Shown here in pieces: positions 11,331 through 22,240 of a DNA stretch of 64,000 nucleotides (position 1 is the stretch's first letter; the number at the start of each line of letters is the position of its first letter). The stretch covers positions 105,983,892-106,047,891 of the forward strand of contig OZ020267.1 in assembly GCA_963971225.1 (NCBI GenBank), read 5' to 3'. The notes beneath the pieces are model-generated. The model saw nothing but the letters and a program-made list of their open reading frames with translations, had not been told where the DNA came from and searched no databases. The translations under genes were made by a program, and so were the position numbers. The DNA comes from Melieria omissa. Taxonomy: Eukaryota; Arthropoda; Insecta; Diptera; Ulidiidae.

Positions 11331-14009
11331 ATGAAGATCTGACATGAGTTATGTATCCATTAATAGTACTCAGCACACTTTTCAGTCATTTCGATCTGAA
11401 TTGGTAAATTTGTACTACAAAACTTTGTCGTCGAATTAGAAATGAAAATTGTAAATAATATATTAATAAAAAACTTAACTTTATTAAAGTTTACTTGATA
11501 AAATTTCTTCCTCTTTGGGGCTTTGAAATATTAAAGTTACTAAAATTTCGAAATTCAAATAGTTTTAAATCAATTCCCACCAACTCTTTGCAATGTTTAT
11601 TCAAAATGTTGCACATTCCTTTGAAATTTTTGCGTTTTGTTTATGTAAAATTTCAATCAAAATTCCCAATGCATAAAATATTTAATGATTTATTTTACAT
11701 AATTTGTCCAATGTTAAATAAGCAACATTTATTTACAACAACAACAAAAACACTAGAAATTATAATACAACAAAGATTAAATTAAATTTGCTATTAGCCA
11801 CTGAAAATTGCTAAAACAAAAAAAAAATAATTGAAAAAACAATAACAAAAAGGCTTTAGCAAGCGGATAATTTTTAATTGAAATTTAAATCCACTGGCAA
11901 AATATAAATTAAATGTTTGTTTATTGCTGATCGTAAATTATAAATTAGCAACACGTTGTGGCAGTTGCTGCCAAAGCGGACACCAATGACAATAGAAACC
12001 ACAACTAGGTTGTTTTTATTGTTGTTATTGGTAGTGGGATATTAGATGGCAACAGAGACAGCTAATAGATGCAGTGGTTAGCTAATGAAAAGCATTAGGC
12101 GCATGTTTGGAGTGAGTGTTGAAAGCAGAGCGGAGCAGGAAGGAGGAATGGACAGCGGAGCCGATTTCTGCGGTTGCTGCCAATAATTAAAAGCAAATGA
12201 AAACATTAATAATTTTACATAAACTAATAGAAATGGCAGATTAACAATTTATACATTTTAGTTACAGTAGTCTATGAAAGTATTCAGACTGTGTCCTGTT
12301 GCAGTCAACCTGAAGCGGTGGTAGAAATTGTTTAGTTGCTGTCATGTAATTTCATTGTTGATGCTGTAATTTTAAAAATGTCTTGTTTTGGTTTCTTTTG
12401 CTAGGTGTCGACTAATCCTCAGTGGATTTGCGTTGTAGTTATCAATGAAATTTGTTCACAGAACCCAGCTGCAAATGAGCTCTAACAATGAGATAACTAC
12501 AAATGAACAATTTTTGTCATCACTGTATCTATGTATTATGAAAATTAATATTTTAAACGCTGGCATATTTTATTATGCAACAATGAAATTCGAGTGAATT
12601 TAGCTAATTTCAGAAATAGTGTTTCAATGCACAAGTAAGGCATGCAAATTGTGATTAGCTGTTACAAAAGCACAGCTCGACAATGTATAGAGTTATGGTT
12701 ATTATTATTGTTGTTGTGTTTGTTTTGTGCCCATACAGATATAAACATATGTATCTATTAGCTTAAAGCTTTGTTTGCATAAAAAAATGTCGAAAAACCT
12801 GGTGCTACATATGTCTTCAAATGTAAATGTACATATTTATTGAATTTTATGTGATTTTAATTTTAATTATTTTTTATGAAAATATTATTTTAAATTTTAT
12901 AACACAGACAGTTTCTAACTATTGCTGACTGACTTAACTCTGAAACTTTTTTTAATTATTTCTTTCTCGTACTCATTAGATACAAAATACTTGCTTCAAA
13001 ATTTCTGCCATATCACTGCAATGGGTTCAAGGTGAAAGCTTCAATTACATTGAACCAAAGATAATATAAATTATTATTTTAATTAAAACTAGAATTAATT
13101 ATACTAATATAGAGTCATTACATTATTTTTGATTGAAAAACAGAATCTATTTTTCCCCCCAAAATAACAAAAATCTGTCAAGGACTTCAATTTCTACTTT
13201 TTTCTAAAAATTAAGTTAAATTTTAAGCTTTGATATATTCAGAGACCTATAATAGAATTTTACGGCAAGTATGTTTGCATCTTTTACATCTTTAAAAGTT
13301 CTGTTTCAAAGGATATTTTTCGGAAATTTAAGAAAAAAGGGTAAAATTGACCCATACCAATAGGAGTTACAGGGTTAAAATGTTCTACAAATATGTTCCT
13401 CATAGTATTTTACATAAAATTGCTGAACACATCTTATACCTAAAATGTAAGATGTCATGGTTTACATATGCCAATTCGCCATAAGAATGGCAAAAGTGGG
13501 GCAAATTTGACCAATCTTAAAAAATAGTTCAGACGTAAACTGTCATTCAATGCAGGTGTATATTTTTTGGTCTCCTCTACCAGCATTTGTTAACAGAACT
13601 TTATTATTACTTATTATAACTTTTTTTTTGTTGAACAGTGTTATTTAAGCTGCCTTAACATGAAGCAAAAAACCGTCTCCTTAGGCAAGCAAAGCGACTA
13701 TGTAGGGAACAAGTTCTGGCATCAAAAACAATGATCAAAGACCGCAAATCTTTTGAAGAGTTAGCTGAACTGCTTAGTATCCACCTTTAATGAGTTGCTG
13801 GTCAAAAATATTTCCAGAGAAACGGAAACATGCCCAGTAAACATAATTTAGTGCACGATTTTTCCCAATTAAGGGATGAAAATAAGGGGTAGGTACTTTT
13901 AAAAGAAATGATCAGAAAACAAAATTAGCAGGGCTCACTCACCTAACCTTTTTAGATACATTTCTGAGCAATTTTTCGAATTTTCATGGCCTCGATGCCA
14001 TGCCATTTT
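11331..14009. other. A+T-rich non-coding DNA
   Basis: No gene recognised. The 96-codon frame at 11495-11785 is A+T-biased with no family resemblance. Around 13335-13525 two segments (GGGTAAAATTGACCCATACC and GGGGCAAATTTGACC) resemble one another and may be remnants of an old repeat, but I cannot delimit it. Confidence 0.55.
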
Positions 14010-14083
14010 GTCGCCTCAATAAACGAATGTCGTATGTTACATTGAGTCTAGTACGACATACGACATTTGTTTTCTCAGGCGAC
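14010..14083. repeat. imperfect inverted repeat (28 bp arms)
   Basis: The arms 14010-14037 and 14056-14083 are reverse complements at 24 of 28 positions, with an 18 nt spacer. The inner 12 bp (AATGTCGTATGT / ACATACGACATT) match perfectly. Confidence 0.85.
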
Positions 14084-14984
14084 GATTTAACCCCTTTCTA
14101 GCCCCCCAACTTTTTATTATTAAAAACATTCATACAACACTAAATCATGTCTAGTGTTCAGTCAAGTTATCACCCAGGAGCTGCTCTCAAGATTCGCTTA
14201 AGACTCAACAGCTCGTTCTACCTTTGAGATGAGGCAATATAAATCGATAACAAACACTGCTAATCGGGTCTGGAAAGCCGCAAAGAGGTAATGTGATCTG
14301 ATCTAAGGTAATGTAATCTGATCAACATTTATCGGCAGCGGGTAAAAATGTTTCTGAAGGATGGCACTGCTTTTTCAAGTGTATGCAATTTTTCAAGCAA
14401 ACCAAACAATTTTAACTTTAAATGTGGCCACTTAAATTTATAAAAATCTTTCATACCACAAGGCGAAATTAAAAAAGGAAAACATTTAAATTTTTAATTA
14501 TTAATTGTTTCTATCATATTTAAAAATATTTATTTTATATATATTGTTTTTTACTGTTTACAATACATTTTTTAGTAGTGTTTTGTGTACATTGGTTTTT
14601 CTTGCATTAATTGTAGAAAATTAAAACTTCAAGCCGCATTTGGCTGTTGCAATATTCGCTTTATTGCTTTTTATGTCATTGGTTTTATTACATTTTTTTT
14701 ATTTATGGCTTTAAAAAAAATTGCAATAACCAAACAGTTTTTGTGTTGTGTTTTTCTTTTCACAATAATTAATAATAATTGTTGTATGTGTGTTTGTGTT
14801 TGCGTGCGAGGTTTGCAGGTGTTTGTTGGTTGTGTGATTGATTGCGCACATTGTACAGTTATTTATTTATAAGCCAACACAATGCACTCAATAAACTAGT
14901 AAATATTTAAATAGCTATGCGTGAATTTTGTGAAAAGTGACAACAAAGTTTGAACTTTATAAAAAAAAATCGTATACTTTGGAA
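14084..14984. other. A+T-rich non-coding DNA
   Basis: Nothing recognised. The frame at 14585-14872 is a Cys/Val-rich reading of TTTG/TGTG sequence. Confidence 0.55.
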
Positions 14985-15420
14985 TATTGTTCTTTAAAAC
15001 GGCAAGTTTTTGAAAAGAGAAGGAAAAAAGTGATGTTTTCTTACGAAGAAAAATAATAATAATTTGAATTATTTTTTAAATTAATTAATAAATTTTTCAA
15101 ATAGACTTAAAACAAACTCTATCTTAGAGTATCAAACTAAACTCTATCTATAGAATAAAGACAAAAAAAGAATGTTTGGACAATTTTTCTTCATAGCTTC
15201 AAATTTTTAATAAGTTTGTCTGTACAAACTTGAAGTTTTCTAACAAAGAAAAATTATAGTCATTTGAAACATTTTTCTTTACAAATTCAAGTTTTTAAAA
15301 AGAAAGATAAACTTCTTTTTTTGGAATAATTTTCTTCAAAATATTAGCAATCAGAAAAAGAAACTTAAAGTTTTTAACAAAGAAAACTCATAATAATTTA
15401 AAATGTTTTTCTTTACAACG
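14985..15420. repeat. diverged tandem array, about 110-130 bp unit (left part)
   Basis: Units contain GAAGTTTTCTTACAAAG, AAAAATCATAATAATTTGAA and TTTTTCTTTACAA, recurring about every 110-130 bp. The array resumes at 17106-17296 after the Transib-type element, so the element inserted inside it. Confidence 0.7.
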
Positions 15421-16087
15421 CACAGTGGGGTATTTGATGCCCAAAATGGCGATTAATTCAAAAAATGAAATTCAAATATATTGATAATATTTGGTATGGG
15501 GGAAAAGTAGATAAAATTGTGCATCACTGGGTGAAAAAATAAATGATCTACATTGAACGGTATTGTCACAGTGCGCTTTGCAAAATGCATATTTGATCAT
15601 TGTTCCGTTGTGTTTAGAGCGCGTTACGCATTTGCCAGTGATTTGAAGTGCTTTTTTTAATATCATTCTTGCAAAACTTAATTTTTTTAATATGGAACCT
15701 TCAACCTCAGGTATTGTACTAATGTTTAAACAAAATTATGTTTGTAGAATATGTGTATTAATAATTTATAAAAATTTGTTAGTTATACTCTTAAAATTGT
15801 ACATATTTAAAGGATATAGGTAGACATATAGTTGCTTTGGCTGTGAAAGGCCGTAATAATTTTTTATGATATGTAAAGAACATATATTTGACTACTATAT
15901 TGCAAAAAATTAAAGTGCACTTTTGTGCATTTTCTGAAATATTTAAGTTTTAGTGTTTCAAAGTCAGTGCCAAATTTTGTGATTTCGCTTGATCTTCATG
16001 GAGTAATGAAGGTTATTGTTATCATGTGTTTTGTTTTGTTATTCTACTGCAAGGCACTACAAATAAGGCACTGAGACAACTTCAACT

Positions 16088-16904
16088 CAAAAGTGTTACT
16101 TATGCGGTGCAACTAGAACACAATTCAACTTAATTGACGAAATGATTGCAAGAAATGTTGAAACCACTAATCCTAATGTTGGACTGTCAGTACTGCATGG
16201 TTCGATAAGATTTTTTGAATGCCTTCTTCATTTATCGTACAAATTACCAATAAAAAAATGGCAAGTAAGGTCAGAAAACGAAACAAAAACCCGGATTCGG
16301 CAACTCAAATGATGGAAATACGGCAAGAAGGTTCTTTCGAAACGCAGAGCTATCGTCTGAAATCACGAATGTTGACTTGAACTTGAGGCCATGAGGTAGA
16401 TATTGCAAAGTTTCGAAATTTCGCACATGATACTGCGAGATATTTTGTATCAAAGTTGCCATGGTGCAATATGCCACCTACGGTGCAAAAATTTCGAATT
16501 CATGGGCCAGAAATAATACACCACGCTCTGTTACCAATTGGCCAATTAACTGAGGAAGCACTGAATAAAGAATTTAAAAAATACAGAGAACATTTTACTC
16601 GCAAGACTAGCAGAGAAAAAACCAATCATGATATTTTGCATCGATTTCTTGTTGCTTCCGATCCAATTTTATCAAGTTTAAGGAAACTTCCTAAAACAAA
16701 AAAAATCAACACCTACCACTATCAGCTATTGAACTTTTAAAATCACCATCTGTAAAAACTTCAACAGATAATACTAATTTCCAGTCTGGTAATGATATTG
16801 CGTTTGATGATGATGATGATGATGATAATGATGATGATAATGATGATGATGATGATGATGACGATGATGATGATAATGATGATAATAATAGCGATGACAT
16901 TTAA
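16088..16904 (+). pseudogene. Transib/RAG1-like transposase, C-terminal relic
   Basis: Four readable pieces in shifting frames. (a) 16088 to about 16310: begins with a C-x2-C motif (CYLCGAT) and includes GLSVLHGSIRFFECLLHLSY and KKWQVR. (b) about 16299-16390 in another frame: GFGNSNDGNTARRFF. (c) 16456-16740: MPPTVQKF-IHGPEII-LPIGQLTEEALNKEFKKYRE. (d) about 16728-16904: LSAIELLKSP followed by an Asp/Asn-rich tail and a stop. Piece c aligns by eye with the RAG1 core C-terminus, where H-x-x-L-x-H-x-x-E-I-I and a G-N-x-x-F-R-R-F-R block surround the third acidic active-site residue. Here the residues just before NK look shortened, so the catalytic Glu is probably lost. The first two acidic residues were not found. 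A possible start ATG followed by a GT donor lies at 15692. Identity is inference; the element ends are the stronger evidence. Confidence 0.7.
16809..16898 (+). repeat. GAT trinucleotide repeat
   Basis: About 30 GAT/AAT/GAC triplets encode an acidic Asp/Asn tail at the end of the transposase relic. Confidence 0.9.
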
Positions 16905-17105
16905 TAATTCTAGTGTGAGAAGCCCAAAACATGAAATATTTACTTAAATTGAATAAATTTAATAAAAAAACAACAACAACAACAATTATTTTTTTTAATT
17001 TGTCTTATATATGTTTCATCTATGTAAAAAAATACTTTACATTCATTTTAATAGCTCAGGAGAATTGATCGCCGTTTTCAATGGTCAATACCCCACTGTG
17101 CAACG

Positions 17106-17296
17106 TTAAGTTCTTACAAAGAGCGAAAAACGTCTGTTCTCTAACTTCCAATTTCTTTTTCTAAGGAATAAAAATAATAATAATTTGGAATATATTTATT
17201 CACAGCGTGAAGTATTTGAAATTAATCACAAAAAATCTTGAAGTTTTCTTAAAAAAAAATCATAATAATTTTGAATATTTTTCTTTAAAACAAAGC
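17106..17296. repeat. continuation of the 110-130 bp array
   Basis: GAAGTTTTCTTAAAAAAAAA, TCATAATAATTTTGAATATT and TTTCTTTAAAA match the units left of the Transib-type element. The array is cut again by the SINE at 17309. Confidence 0.7.
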
Positions 17297-17308
17297 ATTT
17301 GAAAAAGC

Positions 17309-17633
17309 AGCCGCCGTGGCTCAGTTGGTTAGTGCGCGGTCCAACGAGTCGCATGCAGAGCGACTCAAGATCGAATACTGCATGTAGTAACACCTAAAAA
17401 AAATAACGGGAAACTTGTTTTCTCTTTCGGTGGAAATGGCAAACCTCTGAGAGTAAAAATTGCCTATGAAAAAGCTCCCAACCTGCCGTTCGGAACCGGC
17501 ATAAAACTGTAGGTCCCTTCCACCCGCGTACAAAATTCACACGCACAGCACGGGTGGTTGCGGGAAGCTAGGCCTTAGTCTCGCGTAAGCGGGCTGTCGT
17601 GCCAATCAATTATTATTAATTATTATTATTATT
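17309..17633 (+). mobile_element. tRNA-derived SINE (family 1), complete copy
   Basis: A 325 bp insertion flanked by a 12 bp TSD, ATTTGAAAAAGC (17297-17308 and 17634-17645). The head carries an A box TGGCTCAGTTGG (17317-17328) and a degenerate B box AGATCGAATAC (17368-17378), that is, an internal Pol III promoter. The body includes CTGCCGTTCGGAACCGGC followed by ATAAAACTGTAGGTCCC, a segment shared with the other SINE family in this window. The 3' end is an ATT microsatellite (from about 17611). A second, reverse copy lies at 21891-22232. Confidence 0.9.
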
Positions 17634-17678
17634 ATTTGAAAAAGCCTAAAATTATGCCAAATATTTATCAATGCAGTG

Positions 17679-18620
17679 CACAGTGATTCGTTCCATAGAC
17701 AAAATTCAAAAAATTTATAGTCTCAGAATTTAATGATTTTCATGTCATTTGAAAGGTAAAACTCCAACTAAGAAAACACAAAAAATCTGTGCAAAAAATT
17801 AATTAGTGTGTGTGCGAAAGCGGCTCAAAGTTTAAACTTTTTTCACAAAAAAATGTAAACACATCTTTTCTGTTTTTTAGTCTATTGAGGAAAAAAACTT
17901 GTAAAAATACATGGTTACCAAGAAGTTGCTGAAACTTTTGATATAAATTAAGAAATGATGTGGCCATTTTCGCTTTTAATGTTTTCTTAAAAATTTGCAA
18001 AGCTGAGGCTTTTACATCACTTTTAAATCAAAATATTTTTCCAAATTAAAAATCTGAAAATTGGCAAAACTTAGAGGGAAATATCTAAAAAGTATGTGCC
18101 TGGATTTTTTTTTATTGTAAGAAGCATTCTTTCTTTTTCGGATAATGTAATTATATCCTCCGATATCTTCTGATTTTAGAAAATAATTCAATTTTAAAAG
18201 TGGTCTAAACACCTATTTTTCGACAAAATTTCTTTTTTCATGCCTAAAAGTATGCAATCAGCATGAAAAATTGAGAAAACTGCAAAAAAAGCAAAACATA
18301 CATCTATTATTATCGATTTTATTGCAAAACTAAAGGGTCCTGAGACAATTTCAATTACTCTTTGCAATAATCAATGTTGGTGTTACCGATTAAATGTAAA
18401 ATCTGAAAAATCTAGCCAACACACTTGGTGCTATAGCTCTCCAAAAGTGACGAAATTTGAAAATTTAAGACTCTGGCATTGCCAAACTACAAAATTTTAA
18501 GAAAAACAAATTAGAGATTTATATTCAGCAGACCATGATTAACTAGTATTCCAAATTTTATGAGGAACGGACCACTCCTTCTAATTTTGTCCCGCGGTTG
18601 TATGGAGTCGAATCACTGTG
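17679..18620. mobile_element. non-autonomous CACAGTG-ended DNA transposon (Transib-like)
   Basis: The left end reads CACAGTGATTCGTTCCATAG; the right end, read inward, CACAGTGATTCGACTCCATA. The flanking 5 bp TSD is CAGTG (17674-17678 and 18621-18625). The 942 bp interior is A+T-rich and has no recognisable transposase, so it is non-autonomous. In the left end an ACAAAATTC block follows the heptamer after 13 bp; in the right end ACAAAATTA follows after 23 bp. The termini resemble those of 19554-21219, so the two probably belong to one family. Confidence 0.8.
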
Positions 18621-18849
18621 CAGTGTCTTGCCTGCTCCTTGGATGGATGGAAATAACCTAAGGGAGGTCATTACCTCAAGCACTCAGGCTTTATAGCCCA
18701 TTGTACTTAAGGTTCAGGAAAGAAGTTGATACAGGAGATGGGATAGGGAAAAGAAAAGAGAAAGTGGGTGGAAAGGAAGAAAGGATTATGAGATCTCCTG
18801 TGCAAATTTCTCGAACTCTCTAATGAATCTAAGGAGATCGCACAGGGTG

Positions 18850-19254
18850 AAAAAAATGAACTTCGTTCATTCTCATAACATCTGAACCCAGCGTGCGCAA
18901 TCTCGTTCTAGAGAAGGCCGGACATGTACAGAGAAAGTACTCTGTACTATCTACCTCCTCCAGACAAGACACGCAAGTCGGATCTTCGATGATGCCCATG
19001 TTGGCCATATGTCACGCCCATGGATTGTGTCCTGTTGTTTAACCCGACCATTCTTCGGAGCTGTTTCCTTCTCAGCTGCTGGAGGAAATTCCCTGCTTTC
19101 CTGTTTGGGCTTTTCACAAAACACTTGGCAGTTTTACAGCTTCCCAAGCTAGACCAACGTTCTCTATGTAGGTTATTTACACAGGACTTGATCCAGTCCA
19201 GGGTTCCTGCTAGACTGGTGCCGATTATTGGTTCTGGTCCCATGGGTGTGTAAA
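18850..19254 (-). pseudogene. LINE ORF2 C-terminus (broken)
   Basis: Continuation of the same LINE beyond the composite insertion. The minus strand reads GPEPIIGTS, HRERW, CKTAKCFVKSPNRKAG, LRRKQLRRMVGL, then (frame changed) the family's T-G-H motif region and DPTCVSCLEE with LCTCPAF, a Cys-rich knuckle near the ORF2 end. A similar C-terminus closes the unrelated copy at 59120-59534. Confidence 0.75.
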
Positions 19255-19553
19255 TTAACTTGTTCTTTATTTATGGTAACTTTTTCTTTATTTTCTTCCA
19301 AATTGTCTTTTACTTTATTACCCTCCTATGAGGTTGCGACTGTTACAATTGAGGTGCGGTGAACAACTGAATTAATTTTTACAGAAAGAAGCCTACAACT
19401 CCACTTGTCGCTAGTCAGCTTGTCGTTTCAGATTTGCTGACTTAGCGCAAACGCTCCCGTGGGAATACGTTGGGACTTCGCGACATTGAAATTGAGTGTT
19501 AGGTTACGAGGTTAGTGTCACGTTGTGACGACGTGGCCAAAATTGTCACGCTG

Positions 19554-21219
19554 CACTGTGGTCGCTCCCATAGGCCAAAAATAAAAAATTCAAAGTCCAA
19601 ATTTTAAAATTAAAAGTAACTACATAGTGTCCTATATAATCAAGCTTTCTAACGGTAAATTTTTTTTGGTTTGATTCTTGCGGTACTTTCTGAAAATAGC
19701 ATCAGAAGTGAGAACATTTGTTCACTTGATTAGTGCAATGTGAGCAGCGTTTTACAATAATCAATTTTGAAGTGTTAAAACTTTATTAAAAAATCACCAA
19801 ATTTAAAATTAATAAAAAGGGTATTGAACATACAAGTATTTAACTTAATTTTAGTTAATGAGATATATTTGAATTGAAGTCTACTTAAAAACAAAAATCA
19901 AAATTTACTACTACTATATTCTGTGTTTTTCGTCTGACTCCCAGAATTTCACTTAAAGTTTTAGTTGTGTTCCCCCTCGTTGCCCCCATTGATCTTTTTT
20001 TCCTAATACTAAGTCACGTTTTAAGATTATAATGTGTTAGTTTCAGCTGCCAGAATTTGCCAGGCTTCGTGCAATCTTTCATAGACTGAGTGCCTGTATT
20101 AAAAATGGGGCGCAAACCCAGAAGTGCAAAAGAAGCTTGGCATTTTGTGCGGTGGTATTGTTGTTTGTTTGTGCTGTTGTTTTTAAGTAAGGTGATGTTA
20201 ATATAATGCGTATTGCAATTTTTTTACTTTTCTATTTTAATTTCACTTTTAAACCAATTTTTATATACGGTGACTGACACTATTTACATATGTAAATATT
20301 TTTGTTATCATAGGTTCTGTGGGGACAGTTTTGGTTTTTTTTGGTAATGTTAAAGAGGTTTCCAGTCCAAATGTGGAAGGAGAAAATGGAGCAAAGCGGT
20401 TTCAGACCACACAATGTGGGAAAATTAGTAAATCTGGCAGAAGAAATGACATAACAAGATATGCATTTTTAAAGACATTCTCACAAAATGTCGTATTTGA
20501 CATTTCTATGTAATACTGAATCGCATAACTAAACTTGAACAAGATCGCCCAACTGTAACATATAGCTGCCACAGGAACGATCAGTTAAAAATGTGTCGTA
20601 TGGAAAACTTTTTCTAATAAAATTTTGAGATATATCAAGATAAAATATGATTTATACAAGTGCTAAATTTTATGTTAAAGCTAAAGCTATGTTTTCAGAT
20701 TAAAAAATAAATTTTGAAAAATTAAGGAAATATGCGCTCGACACTGCTAAGAGATAGAGATGTATCAATGGTACTGGCTTCCACCTTCTGTTCATAAAAT
20801 TTTAATTCACGCTCCGTTTTGAGTTAATTACCTGTACAGTGACGCACACAGGATTTCATTTTGGGAGGTTTTGCATACCACTTTGGGCCTAATACTGTTT
20901 GAGATCATAATTTTCACAAGCAATTTTTTGATTTGGGGGTTTGAACCCCGCAACCCCCTCCGGTTGCCCCTCTGACCCTGCCTATATATGAATTTTGTCG
21001 AGCAAAATCTTGGAAACAATTTGTTTCTCATTAAAAACAAAAAAGAAACAAATTTTTTATCATTTCCTTACATGGGGGCAGGCGTATAGATGTCCGACCA
21101 CGCCCATTTTCACATGAAATAATTGCCACATTTTTAGAAACAAGTTACCAAAGTTTCAGGCTGATATTTCTGCTAGAAGTATTTTTGACCGCTGTGCCCA
21201 TATAAGTCCGACCACTGTG
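19554..21219. mobile_element. CACAGTG-type DNA transposon (Transib-like), nested
   Basis: The left end reads CACTGTGGTCGCTCCCATAG and the right end, read inward, CACAGTGGTCGGACTTATAT. The 5 bp TSD is CGCTG (19549-19553 and 21220-21224). A CCAAAAATA block follows the left heptamer after 14 bp; TCAAAAATA follows the right heptamer after 24 bp. Inside, short frames at 20105-20190 (starts MGRKPRSAKEAWHF) and 20319-20513 (NVEGENGAKRFQTTQCGK) are unrecognised. A MITE sits at 20837-20988. Superfamily assignment rests on the ends and TSD only. Confidence 0.75.
20837..20988. mobile_element. MITE of the CAGTGRCGCAC family
   Basis: Starts CAGTGACGCACACAGGATTT and continues TCATTTTGGG. The distal part carries the GGGGGTTTGAACCCC palindrome and ends in GGTTGCCCCTCTGACCCTGCC, an imperfect inverted version of the start. 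Related copies lie at 27281-27412, 27479-27633 and 63793 onward. Confidence 0.65.
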
Positions 21220-21245
21220 CGCTGTGACAACGTGCCTTAACTTGT

Positions 21246-21882
21246 ACCCTGATCCACAGTTAGCCAGTTCATCGGCAGTTTCGTTACCTAGAACACCGCA
21301 GTGTCCCGGAACCCAGATAAGTTGAAGCTTATTACGTCTCGCGACTGATTTTAGCTTCATCTTACATTAGACAATCTTAGCGGTAACACGCGCATTCTCC
21401 AGGGCCCTTAAGTGCAGCTTGACTGTCACTACAGACTCGTATATATTTCCCGCATCATTTCCTCCCGATTATACATTCCGCTACCTTCAGAATGGCGAAG
21501 ATTTCCGTCTAAGAGTCGGTAGTCAGCCCACCCAGTGAGTAGTAGCAGTTGACACTTCCATCGAGGTGCCATCTAGCTCCAGTACCTTTATCGGTCTTGG
21601 ATCCGTCAGTGAAGAAAATATCCGTCAGATCACCTAGCGGGGCCTCTGGCCTCGATGGACTCTTCAGAGCCAAAGCTGTGGACTTAACCATTGTTCGTCT
21701 CCACCAGACTACCGATGCGTACGTAATTATGGGCCTGATGAGTGCGGTATATATCCAAAGGACCACCGCAGGCTTCAGGCCCCAGGTCTTGCTAAAAGCT
21801 CGACGGCACTGTTGGAAAACTTTCAGTGTTTAGCACGGTCTACCTTCGTCAAGACATGCATCTCCCACATTAGTTTCCTATC
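21246..21882 (-). pseudogene. LINE RT C-terminus and RNase H domain (broken)
   Basis: Minus strand, in order: DRKLMWEMHVLTKVDRA; VVLWIYTALIRPIITYAS-VWWRR (end of RT); a deletion; DIFFTDGSKTDKGTGA (RNase H first Asp motif); AEIFAILKVAE (RNase H Glu region); LQLIWVPGHCGVLGNETADE (RNase H C-terminal motif with His and Asp). Frames shift repeatedly and stops occur. The reading stops at 21246, where the composite insertion begins. Confidence 0.85.
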
Positions 21883-21890
21883 TAGGATTA

Positions 21891-22232
21891 ATAATTATAA
21901 TAATAATAATAATTGATTGGCACGACAGCCCGCTTACGCGAGACTAAGGCCTAGCTTCCCGCAACCACCCGTGTTGTGCGTGTGAATTTTGTACGCGGGT
22001 GGAAGGGACCTACAGTTTTATGCCGGTTCCGAACGGCAGGTTGGGAGCTTTTTCATAGGCAATTTTTACTCTCAGAGGTTTGCCATTTCCAGCTGAGAGG
22101 ACAGCCACCGAAAGAGAAAACGAGTTTCCCGTTATTTTTTTTTAGTTGTTACTACATGCAGAATTCGAACTAGCGTCACTCTGCATGCGACTCGCTTGGA
22201 CCGCGCACTAACCAACTGAGCCACGGCGGCTG
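21891..22232 (-). mobile_element. tRNA-derived SINE (family 1), reverse copy inside the LINE RT
   Basis: Nearly identical, in reverse, to 17309-17633. The head TGGCTCAGTTGG is near 22225, the B box AGTTCGAATTC is well preserved near 22170, and the tail is AAT/ATT repeats at 21891-21912. The TSD is TAGGATTA (21883-21890 and 22233-22240). Removing it rejoins the LINE thumb reading as LGVILDRKLMWE. It contains about 20 bp (GTGGCTGTCCTCTCAGC region) absent from the other copy. Confidence 0.92.
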
Positions 22233-22240
22233 TAGGATTA

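Larger units (their letters stand above)
15421..17100 (+). mobile_element. Transib-type DNA transposon (RAG1-related), decayed
   Basis: Both ends are legible. The left end starts CACAGTGGGGTATTTGATGC; the right end, read inward on the other strand, starts CACAGTGGGGTATTGACC. Both continue into AAAAYGGCGAT. The element is flanked by an exact 5 bp duplication, CAACG (15416-15420 and 17101-17105). A terminal CACWGTG heptamer plus a G+C-rich 5 bp TSD is the hallmark of the Transib superfamily, whose transposase is related to RAG1. At 1680 bp it is about half the length of autonomous members. Most of the coding region is deleted, but a C-terminal transposase relic (16088-16904) remains. Outside lies an A+T-rich tandem array that resumes on both sides. 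Confidence 0.85.
19264..21236. mobile_element. composite insertion in the LINE, 9 bp TSD
   Basis: The LINE reading is interrupted at TTAACTTGT, which occurs at 19255-19263 and again at 21237-21245. Joining the flanks restores a continuous LINE context (NETADELANCGSGYK then the GPEPIIG block). After the inner element 19554-21219 is subtracted, about 300 bp of outer insert remain (19264-19553 plus 21225-21236). It has no terminal inverted repeat and on the minus strand ends in an A-rich AATAAAG-containing tail, so it is probably a short retroposed sequence. I do not recognise it. Confidence 0.65.

Noticed and set aside
16271..16477. Minus-strand ORF inside the Transib-type element
   Set aside because: It is the antisense of the transposase relic; the plus-strand reading carries the conserved motifs.
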